In this document: piece after piece, positions 1-9,656 of the stretch
Numbering within the stretch: position 1 is the stretch's first letter
Layout of the letters: every line of letters begins with the position of its first letter
Translations under genes and position numbers: made by a program
DNA from: Sodalis sp. Psp
GTDB lineage: Bacteria; Pseudomonadota; Gammaproteobacteria; Enterobacterales; Enterobacteriaceae
Length of the DNA: 64,000 bases
Direction of reading: 5' to 3'
Assembly: GCA_024648745.1 (NCBI GenBank)
Contig: JAHCVB010000001.1
Location: 1-64,000, forward strand
Notes under the pieces: generated by a model
What the model was told of the DNA's origin: nothing
The model's database searches: none
Seen by the model: only the letters and a program-made list of their open reading frames with translations

Positions 1-123
1 ATTAACCTGTTTCCCATCGATTACGCCTTTCGGCCTCACCTTAGGGGTCGACTCACCCTGCTCCGATTAACGTTGAACAGGAACCCTTGGTCTTCCGGCG
101 AGCAGGTTTTTCACCCGCTTTTT
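1..123 (-). pseudogene. 23S rRNA fragment, 5' truncated (window edge)
   Basis: Read on the minus strand, this stretch is nearly identical to the enterobacterial 23S segment that runs from AAAGCGGGTGAAAA through the GCTCGCCGGAAGACCAAGGG block to GATGGGAAACAGGTTAAT, the middle of the molecule. Similarity stops abruptly at about position 123. The roughly 1.3 kb that should precede it in 23S is absent, so the copy cannot give a complete 23S. What lies to the left of the window is unknown. The surviving part is well conserved, which suggests that loss of the 5' part is fairly recent or that gene conversion kept it. Confidence 0.85.
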
Positions 124-239
124 CATTTAAAGTAAGCTTAACTTTAGAATTATTTAGGGCTGCTTATTCCGGACTGTTGAAGAGTTGTATTCTACACGAC
201 CCACCTGGTAAAATGGGCTATGGAATAATAAACAAAAAT

Positions 240-298
240 AGGGTCGAATTTCTATCACCCTGAAAGACAATACCCTAGATCGCTAGACGAAAAGAATA
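240..298 (-). pseudogene. Degenerate tRNA-Glu(TTC) of the dead rRNA operon
   Basis: The minus strand keeps landmarks of the spacer tRNA-Glu in order: TTCGTCTAG near the 5' end, the anticodon-arm core CTTTCA, and TTCGA of the T arm at the correct spacing. The acceptor stem no longer pairs (ATTCTT against CCC-type ends), and the D and T stems carry many changes. It lies between the 16S and 23S remnants, exactly where glutamate tRNA sits in rrn operons of the rrnE type. Confidence 0.7.
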
Positions 299-303
299 TG
301 AAA

Positions 304-381
304 AGAAGCCCGGGGACGTATTTGCACTCTTCTATGATTATTGTTCATGCAGCATGCGCTGTATGGCACATGGTAGCCTCA
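304..381 (-). pseudogene. Remnant of 16S rRNA (about 75 bp left)
   Basis: On the plus strand, AGCCCGGGGACGTATT matches the reverse complement of the universal site near 16S position 1390 (GGCCCGGGAACGTATT). It is followed at reduced spacing by GATTATTG, TTCATGCAG, ATGCGC and a GGCACATGGTAGCC block resembling the 16S region around 1230-1340. Everything else of the 1.5 kb gene is gone. The order 16S, tRNA-Glu, 23S on the minus strand is that of a normal operon. Confidence 0.65.
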
Positions 382-451
382 ATGTCACTTACTTTCTTTT
401 AAAATTTTTAAAGCATTTGAACTAGTATTCTATGAATATTCATGTGATTAT

Positions 452-527
452 TTTTAAAGACTTGATATCTATCAATATCGTCTTGTAAGTATTTTTACAA
501 ATTGTCTGATAAATTGTTTAAAAAACG
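452..527 (-). promoter_or_regulatory. Fossil rRNA leader with boxA-like antitermination site
   Basis: On the minus strand, TTTAAACAATTTATCAGACA closely matches the enterobacterial rrn leader around boxA (TTTAACAATTTATCAGACA). It is followed by CAAGACGA and ATATCAAGTCT, which match the leader motifs CAAGACGA and ACCAAGTCT. The leader is therefore better preserved than the 16S gene it once served. No function is expected now. Confidence 0.7.
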
Positions 528-562
528 ATACGTCACTGCAATCAATTTTACTCGAAGGGGAG

Positions 563-593
563 TAATTGCGCCTCCTCTTTACAGAGGAGTCAC
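563..593 (-). promoter_or_regulatory. Decayed rRNA P2 promoter
   Basis: Upstream of the fossil leader the minus strand reads GTGACT, then a 19-base spacer ending GAGGCG, then CAATTA. The E. coli P2 layout is TTGACT, 16 bases ending AAGGCG, then TATTAT. Both hexamers and the spacing are damaged, so this promoter is probably dead. The call depends on the leader and operon context beside it. Confidence 0.5.
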
Positions 594-634
594 ACTAACT
601 GATAGAGATATATTAATTATATAGACTAAGCATC

Positions 635-656
635 GCGCAGTCGTTTTTGCTATAAT
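635..656 (+). promoter_or_regulatory. purH promoter with PurR-like operator
   Basis: GCGCAGTCGTTTTTGC (635-650) resembles the PurR box of E. coli purHD (GCGCAAACGTTTTCGT) and directly abuts a consensus -10 element TATAAT (651-656), as in E. coli. No good -35 element is seen. The centre CGTTTT is kept while the left half-site has changed, so regulation by PurR may be weak or lost. Whether purR survives elsewhere is not visible. Confidence 0.6.
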
Positions 657-752
657 CAAGAGAAATTTTCTCACTCTAAAGCCGGTTAGCCTTTTAGGTA
701 GCAGTGCTAATTATTGCCAGTATTATTGCTATCCAAACTGAGAGGTATTGCC

Positions 753-2342
753 ATGCAACTACCACGTCCTGTCCGTCACGCACTGATCAGTGTCTTCGAT
801 AAAGCTGGTATTCTGGAATTTGCCCAGTCTTTATCCAAGCGCGGTGTTAAACTACTATCCACCAGCGGCACTACCAGCCTGTTGGCCAAAGCGGACTTAC
901 CGGTTACCGAGGTCTCCGACTATACAGGCTTTCCTGAGATGATGGATGGACTAGTTAAAACTTTACACCCCAAAATATATGGCGGCATCCTGGGCCGACG
1001 CGACATTGATGATGCCGTTATGCGCAAACACAATATCATGCCGATCGATATTGTGATCGTCAATTTCTATCCTTTTGCGGCCACCGTGGCGAGCACAGAC
1101 TGTACTCGCGAAGAGGCAGTGAAAAATATCGATATCGGCGGTCACACCATGGTGCGCTCTGCCGCTAAGAATTACAAAGATGTAACAATAGTGATCAATA
1201 GTGCTGACTATCCTGCTATCATTGCAGAAATGGATAGTCATAACGGTTCTCTTACTCTGGAAACCCGCTTTAACCTCGCGATTAAAGCATTTAAACACGC
1301 CGCCGACTACGATAGCATGATTGCTAATTACTTTGGAAGTCAAGTTCCACCTTATCATAGTGATAACCGGCAGGTTTCCGGTCACTTTCCTCGAACCCTT
1401 AATCTTAATTTTATCAAGAAGCAGGATATGCGCTACGGCGAGAACAAACACCAATTGGCAGCATTTTATACCGATATCGAAACATGTGAAGCGTCAGTTG
1501 CCACAACGCAACAACTGCAGGGAAAAGCACTTTCTTACAATAATATTGCTGATAGCGATGTGGCACTTGAATGCGTGAAAACATTCATCCAACCGACCTG
1601 CGTCATCGTTAAGCATACTAATCCGTGCGGTGTAGCCACTGCTGATACAATTCTGGCAGCTTACAAGCGGGCCCACCAGACCGATCCCACTTCTGCTTTT
1701 GGCGGTATTATTGCTTTTAACCAGCCATTGGATGCTGATACCAGTAAAGAGATTATCGATCGTCAGTTTGTAGAAGTGATTATTGCGCCGGCCATTAACG
1801 ATGATGCCTTAGTGGTGCTGGCTAACAAGCAAAACGTTCGCGTCCTAGCCTGTGGCTACTGGCAGAAACAACTGCCAGGGCTGGATTTCAAACGAGTCAA
1901 CGGCGGCTTACTGGTACAGAAGCGCGATCTGGGTATGGTCAACCTGAAAGATCTGGAAGTAGTCACAGAACGCCGGCCGACTCAAGCGGAAATGCGCGAT
2001 GCGTTGTTCTGCTGGAAAGTGGCTAAGTTCGTAAAATCCAACGCTGTCGTCTATGCCCGCGATCAGCGCACCATTGGTATCGGTGCTGGGCAAATGAGTC
2101 GCATTTACTCAACAAAAATTGCCAGCATTAAAGCGGCTGATGAAGGTCTGAAAGTACAGGGATCAGTGGTAGCCTCGGACGCTTTCTTCCCATTTCGCGA
2201 CGGTATCGACGCGGCGGCGGCAGCGGGTGTGCTGTGTATCATCCAGCCAGGCGGATCAATTCGTGATAATGAAATTATCACTGCTGCCAACGAACATGGC
2301 ATCGCCATGATATTTACCCACATGCGTCATTTTCGCCACTAG
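753..2342 (+). CDS. purH: Bifunctional AICAR formyltransferase / IMP cyclohydrolase
   Basis: PurH catalyses the last two steps of purine synthesis: it formylates AICAR with 10-formyl-tetrahydrofolate and closes the ring to IMP. At 529 residues it equals the E. coli protein. The N-terminal MGS-like cyclohydrolase domain (about 1-200) contains [11 protein letters not shown] and KTLHPK. The transformylase domain follows, with [15 protein letters not shown] and KHTNPCGVA, and the C-terminus ends MRHFRH. The start at 753 fits the homologue and has GAGAGGT just upstream. Its usual partner purD is a wreck immediately downstream, so this enzyme probably draws AICAR from elsewhere, for example histidine synthesis. 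Confidence 0.97.
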   Translation: MQLPRPVRHALISVFDKAGILEFAQSLSKRGVKLLSTSGTTSLLAKADLPVTEVSDYTGFPEMMDGLVKTLHPKIYGGILGRRDIDDAVMRKHNIMPIDIVIVNFYPFAATVASTDCTREEAVKNIDIGGHTMVRSAAKNYKDVTIVINSADYPAIIAEMDSHNGSLTLETRFNLAIKAFKHAADYDSMIANYFGSQVPPYHSDNRQVSGHFPRTLNLNFIKKQDMRYGENKHQLAAFYTDIETCEASVATTQQLQGKALSYNNIADSDVALECVKTFIQPTCVIVKHTNPCGVATADTILAAYKRAHQTDPTSAFGGIIAFNQPLDADTSKEIIDRQFVEVIIAPAINDDALVVLANKQNVRVLACGYWQKQLPGLDFKRVNGGLLVQKRDLGMVNLKDLEVVTERRPTQAEMRDALFCWKVAKFVKSNAVVYARDQRTIGIGAGQMSRIYSTKIASIKAADEGLKVQGSVVASDAFFPFRDGIDAAAAAGVLCIIQPGGSIRDNEIITAANEHGIAMIFTHMRHFRH

Positions 2343-2404
2343 AGCCCCTTACCATGAATTTAAAAAGAGAAGCCTCTGTTTGGTACACAGACATCCTGGC
2401 GATT

Positions 2405-2960
2405 GCCTGATGGTCATTAAAGCAGATAGCTAACTGCCGGTAAAAGAGTGATCATCGCCATAGTACAGGAGAAAGCAGAATCTGCCATTTAAAAACATTC
2501 CATCCAACAATACCTTTGTTATTGAGGCGTTTGTTGGTAGCAAAGAAGTTAACTTTAACCGTAACGATGAAAAGTGAGCATATACTACCGATTGCTGCTA
2601 CTCAGCATCCTAAACACATCAGTAATGGAGACACTAATATAGCATATATAGCCAGCATCAGTAGTGACAGAGCGGGGTTTACTACCGAATAATGTACGAC
2701 CCAGTCTGCGCTACATGGTCCTGACGGTGTAAGGTTATGCCGGTGGCTATCCACCGGGAATGAGTGAGCTCGATGATTTTCTGGCAATCGCAACGAAAGG
2801 CGAAAAGGTATTCTACGCTCAATTGAGCAGGGTAAACTGTTGACTTAGAACAGCCAGCGAAACTTAACGTCCGGGATAGGAACCAGTCCCGTCCCCGCTG
2901 AGGTGGCCTATAAATTGTCTTCGTTTAACTGCCAGTTGGTAAAAATTCTCATCAGACGAG
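2405..2960 (+). pseudogene. purD: purD remnant (phosphoribosylamine-glycine ligase)
   Basis: Pieces of PurD appear in order but in different frames: MVIKADS, then AGKRVIIAIVQEKAESAI, then NTFVIEAFVGSKE, then EHILPIAATQHPK, then GYAGGYP and GEKVFYA. They match E. coli PurD from the ATP-grasp core (VIKADGLAAGKGVIVAM) to near the C-terminus (AAGGYPG, GGKVFHAG). The first 450 bp or so are deleted and several stops and frameshifts break the rest. The position right behind purH matches the E. coli purHD operon. The 3' limit is approximate. Confidence 0.85.
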
Positions 2961-3059
2961 TCCTAATTGCTCCTGATGAATGTCGGTTGTAGGAGACAAC
3001 CAGCCCGAAGCGTGAAGCATCGAAATTCTTTTTAATATGTTTTTACTTATATACTGCGT

Positions 3060-3265
3060 TTATTTGACTGCGTCTTTCAATGTCTTACCAGAAATGAAGG
3101 TATGGGCATCAATAGCTGAAATTTTAATTTCCTTGCTAGTCTACAAATTGCGACCAGCGCATTCATAATGATAATTGATTTCAAAAGTGGACTTCAACAC
3201 TGACTTCTGTCTTAGAAAAACCATCTTTAATTAGCAATTACATCAATTAGATGGGTTTTGTTCAC
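3060..3265 (-). pseudogene. hupA: hupA remnant (HU alpha nucleoid protein)
   Basis: The minus strand begins NKTHLIDVIAN followed by a stop, which matches the HU-alpha start MNKTQLIDVIAEK. It ends CAGRNL*TSKEIKI then DAHTFISGKTLKDAVK and a stop, matching TGRNPQTGKEIKI and VPAFVSGKALKDAVK. The start codon is GTG, the middle has lost about 60 bp, and several in-frame stops are present. The gene lies between purD and hemE, as in E. coli. It encodes no functional HU. Confidence 0.85.
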
Positions 3266-3789
3266 ATTGCTATCTGTACAGTACATTTAGCGCTTGCTAA
3301 GCATTGAGTGCTATGCCGATTAATAGCACCCATACATAATAATAGTTCCTATGTGGAGATTGGAAAAAAACATTAAATCATGTTTTTTCTTAATTTCCAC
3401 AAATTTATCCTAATCTCAAGAAAAAAATATCACGCTATTCGTAGATAGAGCACCAAATGGTGGCTTTTCTAAAGCTCCATTCTTAATTTCAAGAATCGGT
3501 AGAAATTAAACACCGATTTAGACATTTTCTGTTATGTTGAGGCCTTTATAATGACCACACTACAGATAACATTTCTCTGATAGTAATGGCATGATGAACT
3601 GAAGTGTTTTGACTCAATCAAGCGTGTAAAAATTTTGCTAAATTGGCTTCAATATCTTTTTATCACTCATATATTCCAGACAAGATCCAGTATGGACCAA
3701 AAACCGTCGCTTAGACAGATCCAATCTATTGACAAATAAATAAATATAAAAAGGTCTGAAATTCGATTAGTCCCAACTACAGAAAGTAT
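3266..3789. other. Gene-free AT-rich gap
   Basis: About 520 bp lie between the hupA and nfi remnants. E. coli has yjaG here, but I could not match any fragment of it. Homopolymer A/T runs are common, and I see no RNA gene or clear terminator. Confidence 0.6.
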
Positions 3790-3877
3790 AGTACAGATAT
3801 CTTACCGTTGGATGATTCTCTCTCTGCTGTCGCTGTCTGCTCGGTACGCAGCATATCGGTATCCGTCATCAAGCTTT
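3790..3877 (-). pseudogene. Possible 3' scrap of nfi (endonuclease V)
   Basis: Immediately after the hemE stop the minus strand reads GYRYAAYRADSDSRER, which resembles the C-terminal end of E. coli endonuclease V (GYRLPEPTRWADAVASER). E. coli nfi follows hemE in the same direction. Only about 25 codons can be compared, so the call leans on position. The rest of the gene is deleted. Confidence 0.4.
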
Positions 3878-4942
3878 CTAACGATGATAAGATGTGGATA
3901 GCCGATGTACTGCCTCGACAAAATGGCCTGCGTGCGCCGGCGACACATCCTGATGAATACCGTGTCCAAGATTAAAAACATGACCCTCACCGGGACCGAA
4001 ACCGCCTAAAATAGCGGCTACTTCACGTTCAATCCGCGCCGGATTGCCATAGAGTACCGACGGATCCATATTTCCTTGCAACGCGACTTTGTCGCCAACC
4101 CGTAGACGGGCGTCTGCAATATCGGTACTCCAGTCGAGACCGAGGGCGTCGCATCCTGTGGAGGCCATTGCTTCCAACCACTGGCCACCGCCTTTAGTGA
4201 ACAATGTTACCGGCACCCGGAAACCATCGTGTTCTCGCAACAGGCCATCAACAATTTTATGCATATAACTCAGGGAAAATTCGCGGTAATCAGCGCTAGT
4301 CAACGCTCCGCCCCAGGTATCGAACAGAATGACAGACTGGGCGCCAGCATGGATCTGACCGTTAAGATACAGCACCACACTGTTCGCTAGTTTGTCTAAC
4401 AACAAGTGCAACGTTTCCGGATCGGTGTACAGCATCTTTTTAATTTTAGTGAAAGCTTTGCTACTGCCACCTTCCACCATGTAAGTGGCCAAAGTCCAGG
4501 GACTGCCAGAAAACCCGATTAGCGGTACAGCCCCCTGCAGACGCTGCCGGACAGTATGCACCGCATTCATTACGTAGCCTAGTTCCTGTTCCGGGTCGGG
4601 GATTGGCAATTGTTCTACGTCGCGTCGGCATTGAACTGGACGTTCAAAACGCGGCCCTTCACCCTGTTCAAACCATAGTCCTAGCCCCATAGCGTCCGGG
4701 ATGGTAAGAATATCAGAAAACAGGATAGCCGCATCCAGTGGAAAGCGGCGCAGTGGCTGTAATGTAACTTCGCAGACTAGGTCAACATTTCGGCACAGAG
4801 ACATGAAGTCGCCGGCTTGTGCGCGCATGGCTTTGTATTCCGGCAAATAGCGACCAGCCTGACGCATCATCCAAACGGGGGTCACGTCGACCGGCTGGTG
4901 TAGTAAGGCACGCAGATAACGGTCGTTTTTCAATTCACTCAT
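3878..4942 (-). CDS. hemE: Uroporphyrinogen decarboxylase
   Basis: HemE removes four carboxyl groups from uroporphyrinogen III to give coproporphyrinogen III in heme synthesis. The 354 residues match the E. coli length end to end. The signature [13 protein letters not shown] (about 24-36) carries the substrate-binding arginines, and [15 protein letters not shown] (about 75-89) holds the conserved aspartate. [16 protein letters not shown] and the histidine-containing [12 protein letters not shown] near the C-terminus are also intact. An AAGGAAAAGG tract precedes the start. Its E. coli neighbours nudC (upstream) and nfi (downstream) are gone, leaving it isolated. Confidence 0.97.
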   Translation of the reverse strand: MSELKNDRYLRALLHQPVDVTPVWMMRQAGRYLPEYKAMRAQAGDFMSLCRNVDLVCEVTLQPLRRFPLDAAILFSDILTIPDAMGLGLWFEQGEGPRFERPVQCRRDVEQLPIPDPEQELGYVMNAVHTVRQRLQGAVPLIGFSGSPWTLATYMVEGGSSKAFTKIKKMLYTDPETLHLLLDKLANSVVLYLNGQIHAGAQSVILFDTWGGALTSADYREFSLSYMHKIVDGLLREHDGFRVPVTLFTKGGGQWLEAMASTGCDALGLDWSTDIADARLRVGDKVALQGNMDPSVLYGNPARIEREVAAILGGFGPGEGHVFNLGHGIHQDVSPAHAGHFVEAVHRLSTSYHR

Positions 4943-5661
4943 TCAGATTTCCTTTTCCTTGCGGTTACGGGTAAATTGTAGCACAAGCACTGAGTTTTAC
5001 TGGATTAGGAACAGTTAAAGAACAGAGAAAACGCCCAGAGGCCGGCACGAATAAGCGTGATAGAAGGGCAGTTTCTCTAGCAGTCAAAATGTGATCCTGA
5101 CAAATTACTCACAACCCCTATCTTGTTAAGTTCGTACTCCATATTTAGTTACACATCTTCTTAAATCACTGGCAAGCTAGGAATAGTTCCTGTTTATCTG
5201 TTTTGCTTATCAGTCACACTGCGTTACTTTTATTATTTAAGAGCTCAATCATGCTAAGTTAACTATGAAACTTGCTGTAATATATTGGGATTTTCATGAT
5301 AATTCTGCCTGAATTAGCCTTAAAGTCCAACCTGATGGATTACTTTCTAATGGGCGTAGTACGTTTACGACTGGCTTATGCTAGAGGTAGATAATACGTG
5401 AGTGATTAGTTATAAGTACCTGTATTTTCAGGAATTTAAGAAAAAATCTAAAGGTTAAAATTCTACAACGACAACTGCTATAAATCCCAAGGTGTTGTTA
5501 GGTTAAGTAATCGTTAGTAAATAATTTCGTAATTAGTCTGACTTGTCTTCATTTTGACTCTTATTCAAGGACACCGCGCCACGCAGTTAAATTACACACT
5601 CGCCAGTGATGAGGCCTGAGTGGAAACATTTATCTGCAAGCGGTTGATAGCGAGATGAACG
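4943..5661. other. Gene-free gap between hemE and thiE
   Basis: E. coli has nudC, rsd and thiC in this interval. I looked for their characteristic segments on both strands and could not place any with confidence. The hemE promoter should lie at the left side, but no strong promoter stands out. Confidence 0.55.
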
Positions 5662-6312
5662 ATGGATGCCAAAAGGAAATTCTCCCCAGTGCCTTATCGA
5701 CTTGGTCTTTACCCGATTGTGGATTCTCTAGCCTGGCTAGTACGTATGCTGGATGTTGGTGTTACGACAGTGCAACTGCGTATTAAAGACCGTAGTGAAA
5801 CTCAGATAGACGCTGATATCGAGGCAGCTGTACTGCTAGGCTATCGTTACAATGCTCGGGTATTTATTAATGATTATTGGCGTATGGCGATTCACTATGG
5901 AGCCTACGGCGTACATCTAGGCCAAGAAGATATGGATAGCGCCGATGCCGGCGCTATCTATGCTGCCGGTCTGAGGCTGGGGCTGTCCATCTACAATGAA
6001 ACAGAACTAGCACGCGCGCTAGCCTGGCAGCCTTCCTATATCGCCTTCGGTCATATCTTCCCCACTTCCACGAAAGCGATGCTCTCCCACCCTCAGGGAC
6101 TAGCGACACTACGGCGTCTAGCTACCGGTCTGACGCAGATACCTACCGTGGCAATCGGGGGAATTGGCCCCAGACAGGCTTATGATGTTCTATCATGTGG
6201 TGTAGGCAGCATCGCTGTGGCTAGCGCCATTATCCATGCATCTGACTGGCGCCAGGCGACTGCTGCTTTGCAATTAATGATAGAAATATGGGAGCATGAC
6301 CATGGCCAGTGA
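5662..6312 (+). CDS. thiE: Thiamine-phosphate synthase
   Basis: ThiE joins hydroxymethylpyrimidine diphosphate to thiazole phosphate to make thiamine phosphate. The 216 residues follow E. coli ThiE (211): [10 protein letters not shown] (about 13-22), the pyrophosphate-binding [29 protein letters not shown] with the catalytic aspartates, and the phosphate-binding VAIGGIGP and [11 protein letters not shown]. In E. coli it sits in the thiCEFSGH operon. Here neither thiC nor thiFSGH is seen on either side, so its two substrates must come from outside this locus. Start codon choice is by homology and no strong ribosome site is seen. Confidence 0.95.
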   Translation: MDAKRKFSPVPYRLGLYPIVDSLAWLVRMLDVGVTTVQLRIKDRSETQIDADIEAAVLLGYRYNARVFINDYWRMAIHYGAYGVHLGQEDMDSADAGAIYAAGLRLGLSIYNETELARALAWQPSYIAFGHIFPTSTKAMLSHPQGLATLRRLATGLTQIPTVAIGGIGPRQAYDVLSCGVGSIAVASAIIHASDWRQATAALQLMIEIWEHDHGQ

Positions 6313-7251
6313 CCCACGATGCGGACTTGTCTTTCGCTAACCGAAATTCTTGCTCTGATGTGCTTAATGACTAGGTTCTTTTATGTTACAGCTGATAGTT
6401 GTTGTTTAAGGACAACAGTATTGAAATTAAATAGCAACTGCAAGAGGCAGATAATTATGTACTGTGTTATTTTAACTGTGATGCGAATTTGATGTTGTTT
6501 TCAACTAGAAAAAAACAAGTCACGTTGCAACATTAAATTAAGTTCCAGTAATGCAAGCGGCAGTGGCACACTAAGTCGGGAGATGGAAGGCTAGAGATCT
6601 GGGCGGATCAGTGCGCAATTAGTTTTTATTTTTCTTTTGTCTGTCAAATATATACATCATATTGACGGCTGCACCTGTGTAAGCTACCTCATCTGAGTTG
6701 TCTGTTAAAATTTCACTAATATAGTGATATTTTCTACGATAATTTTAATAAATACCATAAATAACTATGACACTCTCATAGCACGCTACTTATTACATAA
6801 AATTTAAGCTAGTCTCAGATAGGAAAATCTCTGTAAAATAGCACAATCCATTATTCTGCCTGATAGCTGAAAGACATGCCTTACTATGCATGTGTGGTCT
6901 ATTATAACTTAAAATAATAGATGAATATTACTCTCAAGGTGTAGAGATTACGAAGGTTGACCTCTTACCGGTTAAAGTTAAAACAGTGAGAGGGCACTAA
7001 ACGAGTTACACTGCAACGATTTGATAAACTTTATCCATACAGCAGACTGAAAGGAACAGACAGGAAGAAACACTGAACAACGTATGACCTTCATCTGAAA
7101 TGTTAACACCAGCCCTGAAAAGTCACATCATAAATGAATAGATAAGGTCAAAAAATATTTTATTAATAGCCATCAATGCCATTACAAAGGATCTGCCCCA
7201 GATCGCGCTAATGTGGCTGGGAGTGGTTTGCTTTATGAGTAGGAATGACCA
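6313..7251. other. Gene-free gap after thiE
   Basis: About 940 bp are without an intact gene. Just after thiE the frame FR*PKFLL could be a trace of the ThiF start (MRYSRQILL), but it is too short to call. A synteny break lies inside this gap, because lysA is not next to the thi operon in E. coli. No RNA gene or insertion-sequence end is seen. Confidence 0.5.
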
Positions 7252-8505
7252 ATGCCGCACGATCTTTACGCTACGGAACGCGTTCTAAACGCCGCTAATT
7301 TATTGCCGTTGCACCAGCAGTATGGGGGTCCGGTTTGGGTGTATGAAGCGGAAACTATCATCGCACGTATTGCGCAGCTCCGCTGCTTTGATGTGATTCG
7401 CTTTGCCCAAAAAGCCTGCTCCAATATCCATATCCTGCGTCTGATTCGCAGCCAAGGTGTGAAGGTGGATGCGGTGTCGCTCGGCGAGATTGAACGTGCA
7501 CTGCTGGCTGGTTTCCGGTCGGGATCCGGAAGCGATGAAATAATATTCACTGCTGATCTACTGGACGAACCGACGCTAGCGCGGGTAGTTGAACTTGGAA
7601 TCCCGGTTAACGCCGGCTCGGCGGATATGCTGACCAATCTGGGCAGTCGCTCACCGGGACACGGCGTTTGGTTGCGGATCAATCCCGGTTTCGGCCATGG
7701 CCACAGTCAGAAAACTAATACTGGTGGTGAAAATAGTAAACATGGTATTTGGTATGAGGATCTCCCTTTGGCGCATATTCGTCGTTATGATCTAAGACTA
7801 ATTGGTATACATATGCATATTGGTTCTGGTGTAGATTACACTCACCTTTCTCAAGTGTGCGATGCGATGGTACAACAGGTCATTGCCTGCGGACAAGATT
7901 TGTCAGCCATCTCTGCGGGTGGAGGGTTATCAGTACCCTATCGGCAAGGAGAAAAAGCAACAAATATAGATCATTATTTCAGCTTGTGGGATGCTGCCCG
8001 TCGGCGGCTCAGCCACCACTTTGGCCATCCAGTGACTCTTGAAATCGAGCCGGGCCGGTTTTTAGTAGCAGAATCGGGTGTGCTGGTGGCGCAGGTGAGG
8101 GCGGTAAAGAACATGGGCCGTCGCCATTTCGTGCTGGTAGATGCAGGGTTTAACGATTTAATGCGTCCGGCAATGTACGGCAGCTATCACCATATTTCGC
8201 TACTGCCGGCGGACGGGCGTGATCTCAGCGCGTACCCAATGCTTGATACTGTGGTTGGAGGACCGCTATGCGAGTCTGGCGATGTGTTTACTCAGACCAC
8301 TGGCGGCAGCGTTGCGCCACATCATTTGCCTCCAGCGCAGATGGGAGATTATCTAGTCTTTCACGACACCGGTGCCTATGGCGCTTCCATGTCTTCTAAT
8401 TATAACAGCCGGCCGTTACTACCAGAAGTGCTTTTCGAAGGGGGGCTGGCGCGGCAAATTCGCCGCCGTCAGCGGCTGGAGGAGCTGTTTGATCTTGAGG
8501 TGTAA
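7252..8505 (+). CDS. lysA: Diaminopimelate decarboxylase
   Basis: LysA makes lysine from meso-diaminopimelate in a PLP-dependent reaction, the final step of the pathway. The 417 residues align with E. coli LysA (420) throughout. The PLP lysine is K54 in FAQKACSN, the phosphate-binding glycine run is SAGGGLSVPY, EIEPGRF precedes the C-terminal barrel, and the substrate-site CESGDVF and GAYGASMSSNYNSRP are present. The divergent activator lysR is not found upstream, so control is probably constitutive. The flanking genes thiE and fabA are not its E. coli neighbours. Confidence 0.97.
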   Translation: MPHDLYATERVLNAANLLPLHQQYGGPVWVYEAETIIARIAQLRCFDVIRFAQKACSNIHILRLIRSQGVKVDAVSLGEIERALLAGFRSGSGSDEIIFTADLLDEPTLARVVELGIPVNAGSADMLTNLGSRSPGHGVWLRINPGFGHGHSQKTNTGGENSKHGIWYEDLPLAHIRRYDLRLIGIHMHIGSGVDYTHLSQVCDAMVQQVIACGQDLSAISAGGGLSVPYRQGEKATNIDHYFSLWDAARRRLSHHFGHPVTLEIEPGRFLVAESGVLVAQVRAVKNMGRRHFVLVDAGFNDLMRPAMYGSYHHISLLPADGRDLSAYPMLDTVVGGPLCESGDVFTQTTGGSVAPHHLPPAQMGDYLVFHDTGAYGASMSSNYNSRPLLPEVLFEGGLARQIRRRQRLEELFDLEV

Positions 8506-9066
8506 CATCCCCCTCAAACTGTCAGGCATCACTGCGCTGACTGCCGTCATGGTGTCTATTTACAGTTATATTAGTACGTGATATATGTTTATATGTACTT
8601 CTGAATCTATTGATTCATCATTTTACTAACAGTGTATGAAGAGTTATGTATAATGAGAAGTTTATGCAGATTAATTGTCCATAAGATTCAGTATGTACAT
8701 TATGCTTTATAATCATTTTTATAGCTGAAATTTTACGCCTTCTAAGGCCAAAGAGCCTCCGGGGGCACAATATCGGAGATATCGTGACTATTTAGATTAG
8801 GAGTAGGTAAAAGGTTCAAGTTGTCGAGAAATGGTACCTTTAGATGACTGGATGCAACGATCTGCTGCGATAACATATAGAGGTTATTTGACGCCTGGCT
8901 TTGACATACGGCAAACTGTCACAATGAGCGAACAAAGCAAGGCATAGTGGAAATCACTATGCCGCAGGGTAAGGTAATTCGAACCCCTCACAAGAAGGAC
9001 AAATTCTATTTGGTTCTGAGGTTTTTAGCTACTGACGGATCAGCACGGCAGCGGTCGGTAGAAAAA
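8506..9066. other. Gap with hairpin between lysA and fabA
   Basis: There is no intact gene here. A perfect 9-bp inverted repeat, GGCATAGTG / CACTATGCC with a 5-base loop, lies at 8941-8963. It has no adjacent T-run, so I do not call it a terminator, though it lies 100 bp downstream of the fabA stop. A weak rmf trace overlaps it. Confidence 0.5.
8870..8990 (+). pseudogene. Possible rmf remnant (ribosome modulation factor)
   Basis: E. coli rmf converges on fabA from this side. Here the plus strand reads YRGYLTPG, then EQSKA*WKSLCRRV. These can be laid against RMF segments HQRGYQAG and NQRSQWLGGWREAMADRV. Identity is low and one stop is in frame, so the assignment rests mainly on position. Confidence 0.3.
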
Positions 9067-9585
9067 TCAAAATGCTGTGGTATCTTTAAACAAGCCGACT
9101 TTCAAATCTTTTGCAGTATAGATCATTTTGTTGTCGCACAGTACTTCGCCGTCAGCCATGCCCATCACTAGCTTACGATTAATCACACGACGGAAATGAA
9201 TACGATAAGTCACTTTTTTCGCGCTTGGTAGAATTTGCCCGGTAAATTTTACTTCACCCACACCAAGTGCGCGGCCTTTGCCTTCACCACCCAGCCAACC
9301 TAGGTAAAAACCAACCAGTTGCCACATGGCATCCAGTCCCAGACAACCTGGCATTACTGGATCGCCGATGAAATGACAATCGAAGAACCACATATTAGGA
9401 TGAATATCTAGTGCCGCTTCCATAAAGCCTTCATTATGGCAGCCACCATCCTCAGTCATTTTGACCACTCGGTCTATCATCAGCATATTCGGTGCCGGCA
9501 ATTGCGGACCTTCTTTGCCAAAAAGTTCTCCTCGGCTAGATGCCAGTAGATCTTCTTTTGTATAAGATGCGCATTTACCTACCAT
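9067..9585 (-). CDS. fabA: 3-hydroxydecanoyl-ACP dehydratase/isomerase
   Basis: FabA dehydrates 3-hydroxyacyl-ACP and isomerises trans-2- to cis-3-decenoyl-ACP, the branch point to unsaturated fatty acids. The 172 residues match E. coli FabA. The catalytic histidine is in the [20 protein letters not shown] region together with its partner aspartate. The start at 9585 gives [14 protein letters not shown] like the homologue and has AAGG 11 bases upstream; a longer in-frame extension is not supported. The gene follows lonH by 71 bp in the same direction, as in E. coli. Making unsaturated fatty acids also needs FabB, which is not in this window. Confidence 0.97.
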   Translation of the reverse strand: MVGKCASYTKEDLLASSRGELFGKEGPQLPAPNMLMIDRVVKMTEDGGCHNEGFMEAALDIHPNMWFFDCHFIGDPVMPGCLGLDAMWQLVGFYLGWLGGEGKGRALGVGEVKFTGQILPSAKKVTYRIHFRRVINRKLVMGMADGEVLCDNKMIYTAKDLKVGLFKDTTAF

Positions 9586-9656
9586 ATTTTTATAAACCTT
9601 AATTAATGATTCACGTATATTATATGAAATGTAGTCTATTAACAATTTCTTTAATT

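Noticed and set aside
963..1454. 163-codon open frame antisense to purH
   Set aside because: It mirrors purH codons, has no homologue features and no ribosome site. A conserved gene on the other strand explains it.
7266..7682. 138-codon open frame antisense to lysA start
   Set aside because: Arginine- and serine-rich shadow of lysA without any domain.
8941..9000. Possible tRNA or tmRNA 3' end (hairpin followed by AATTCGAACCCC)
   Set aside because: The T-loop-like word is not flanked by pairing arms, no acceptor stem or anticodon arm can be built, and tmRNA landmarks are absent.
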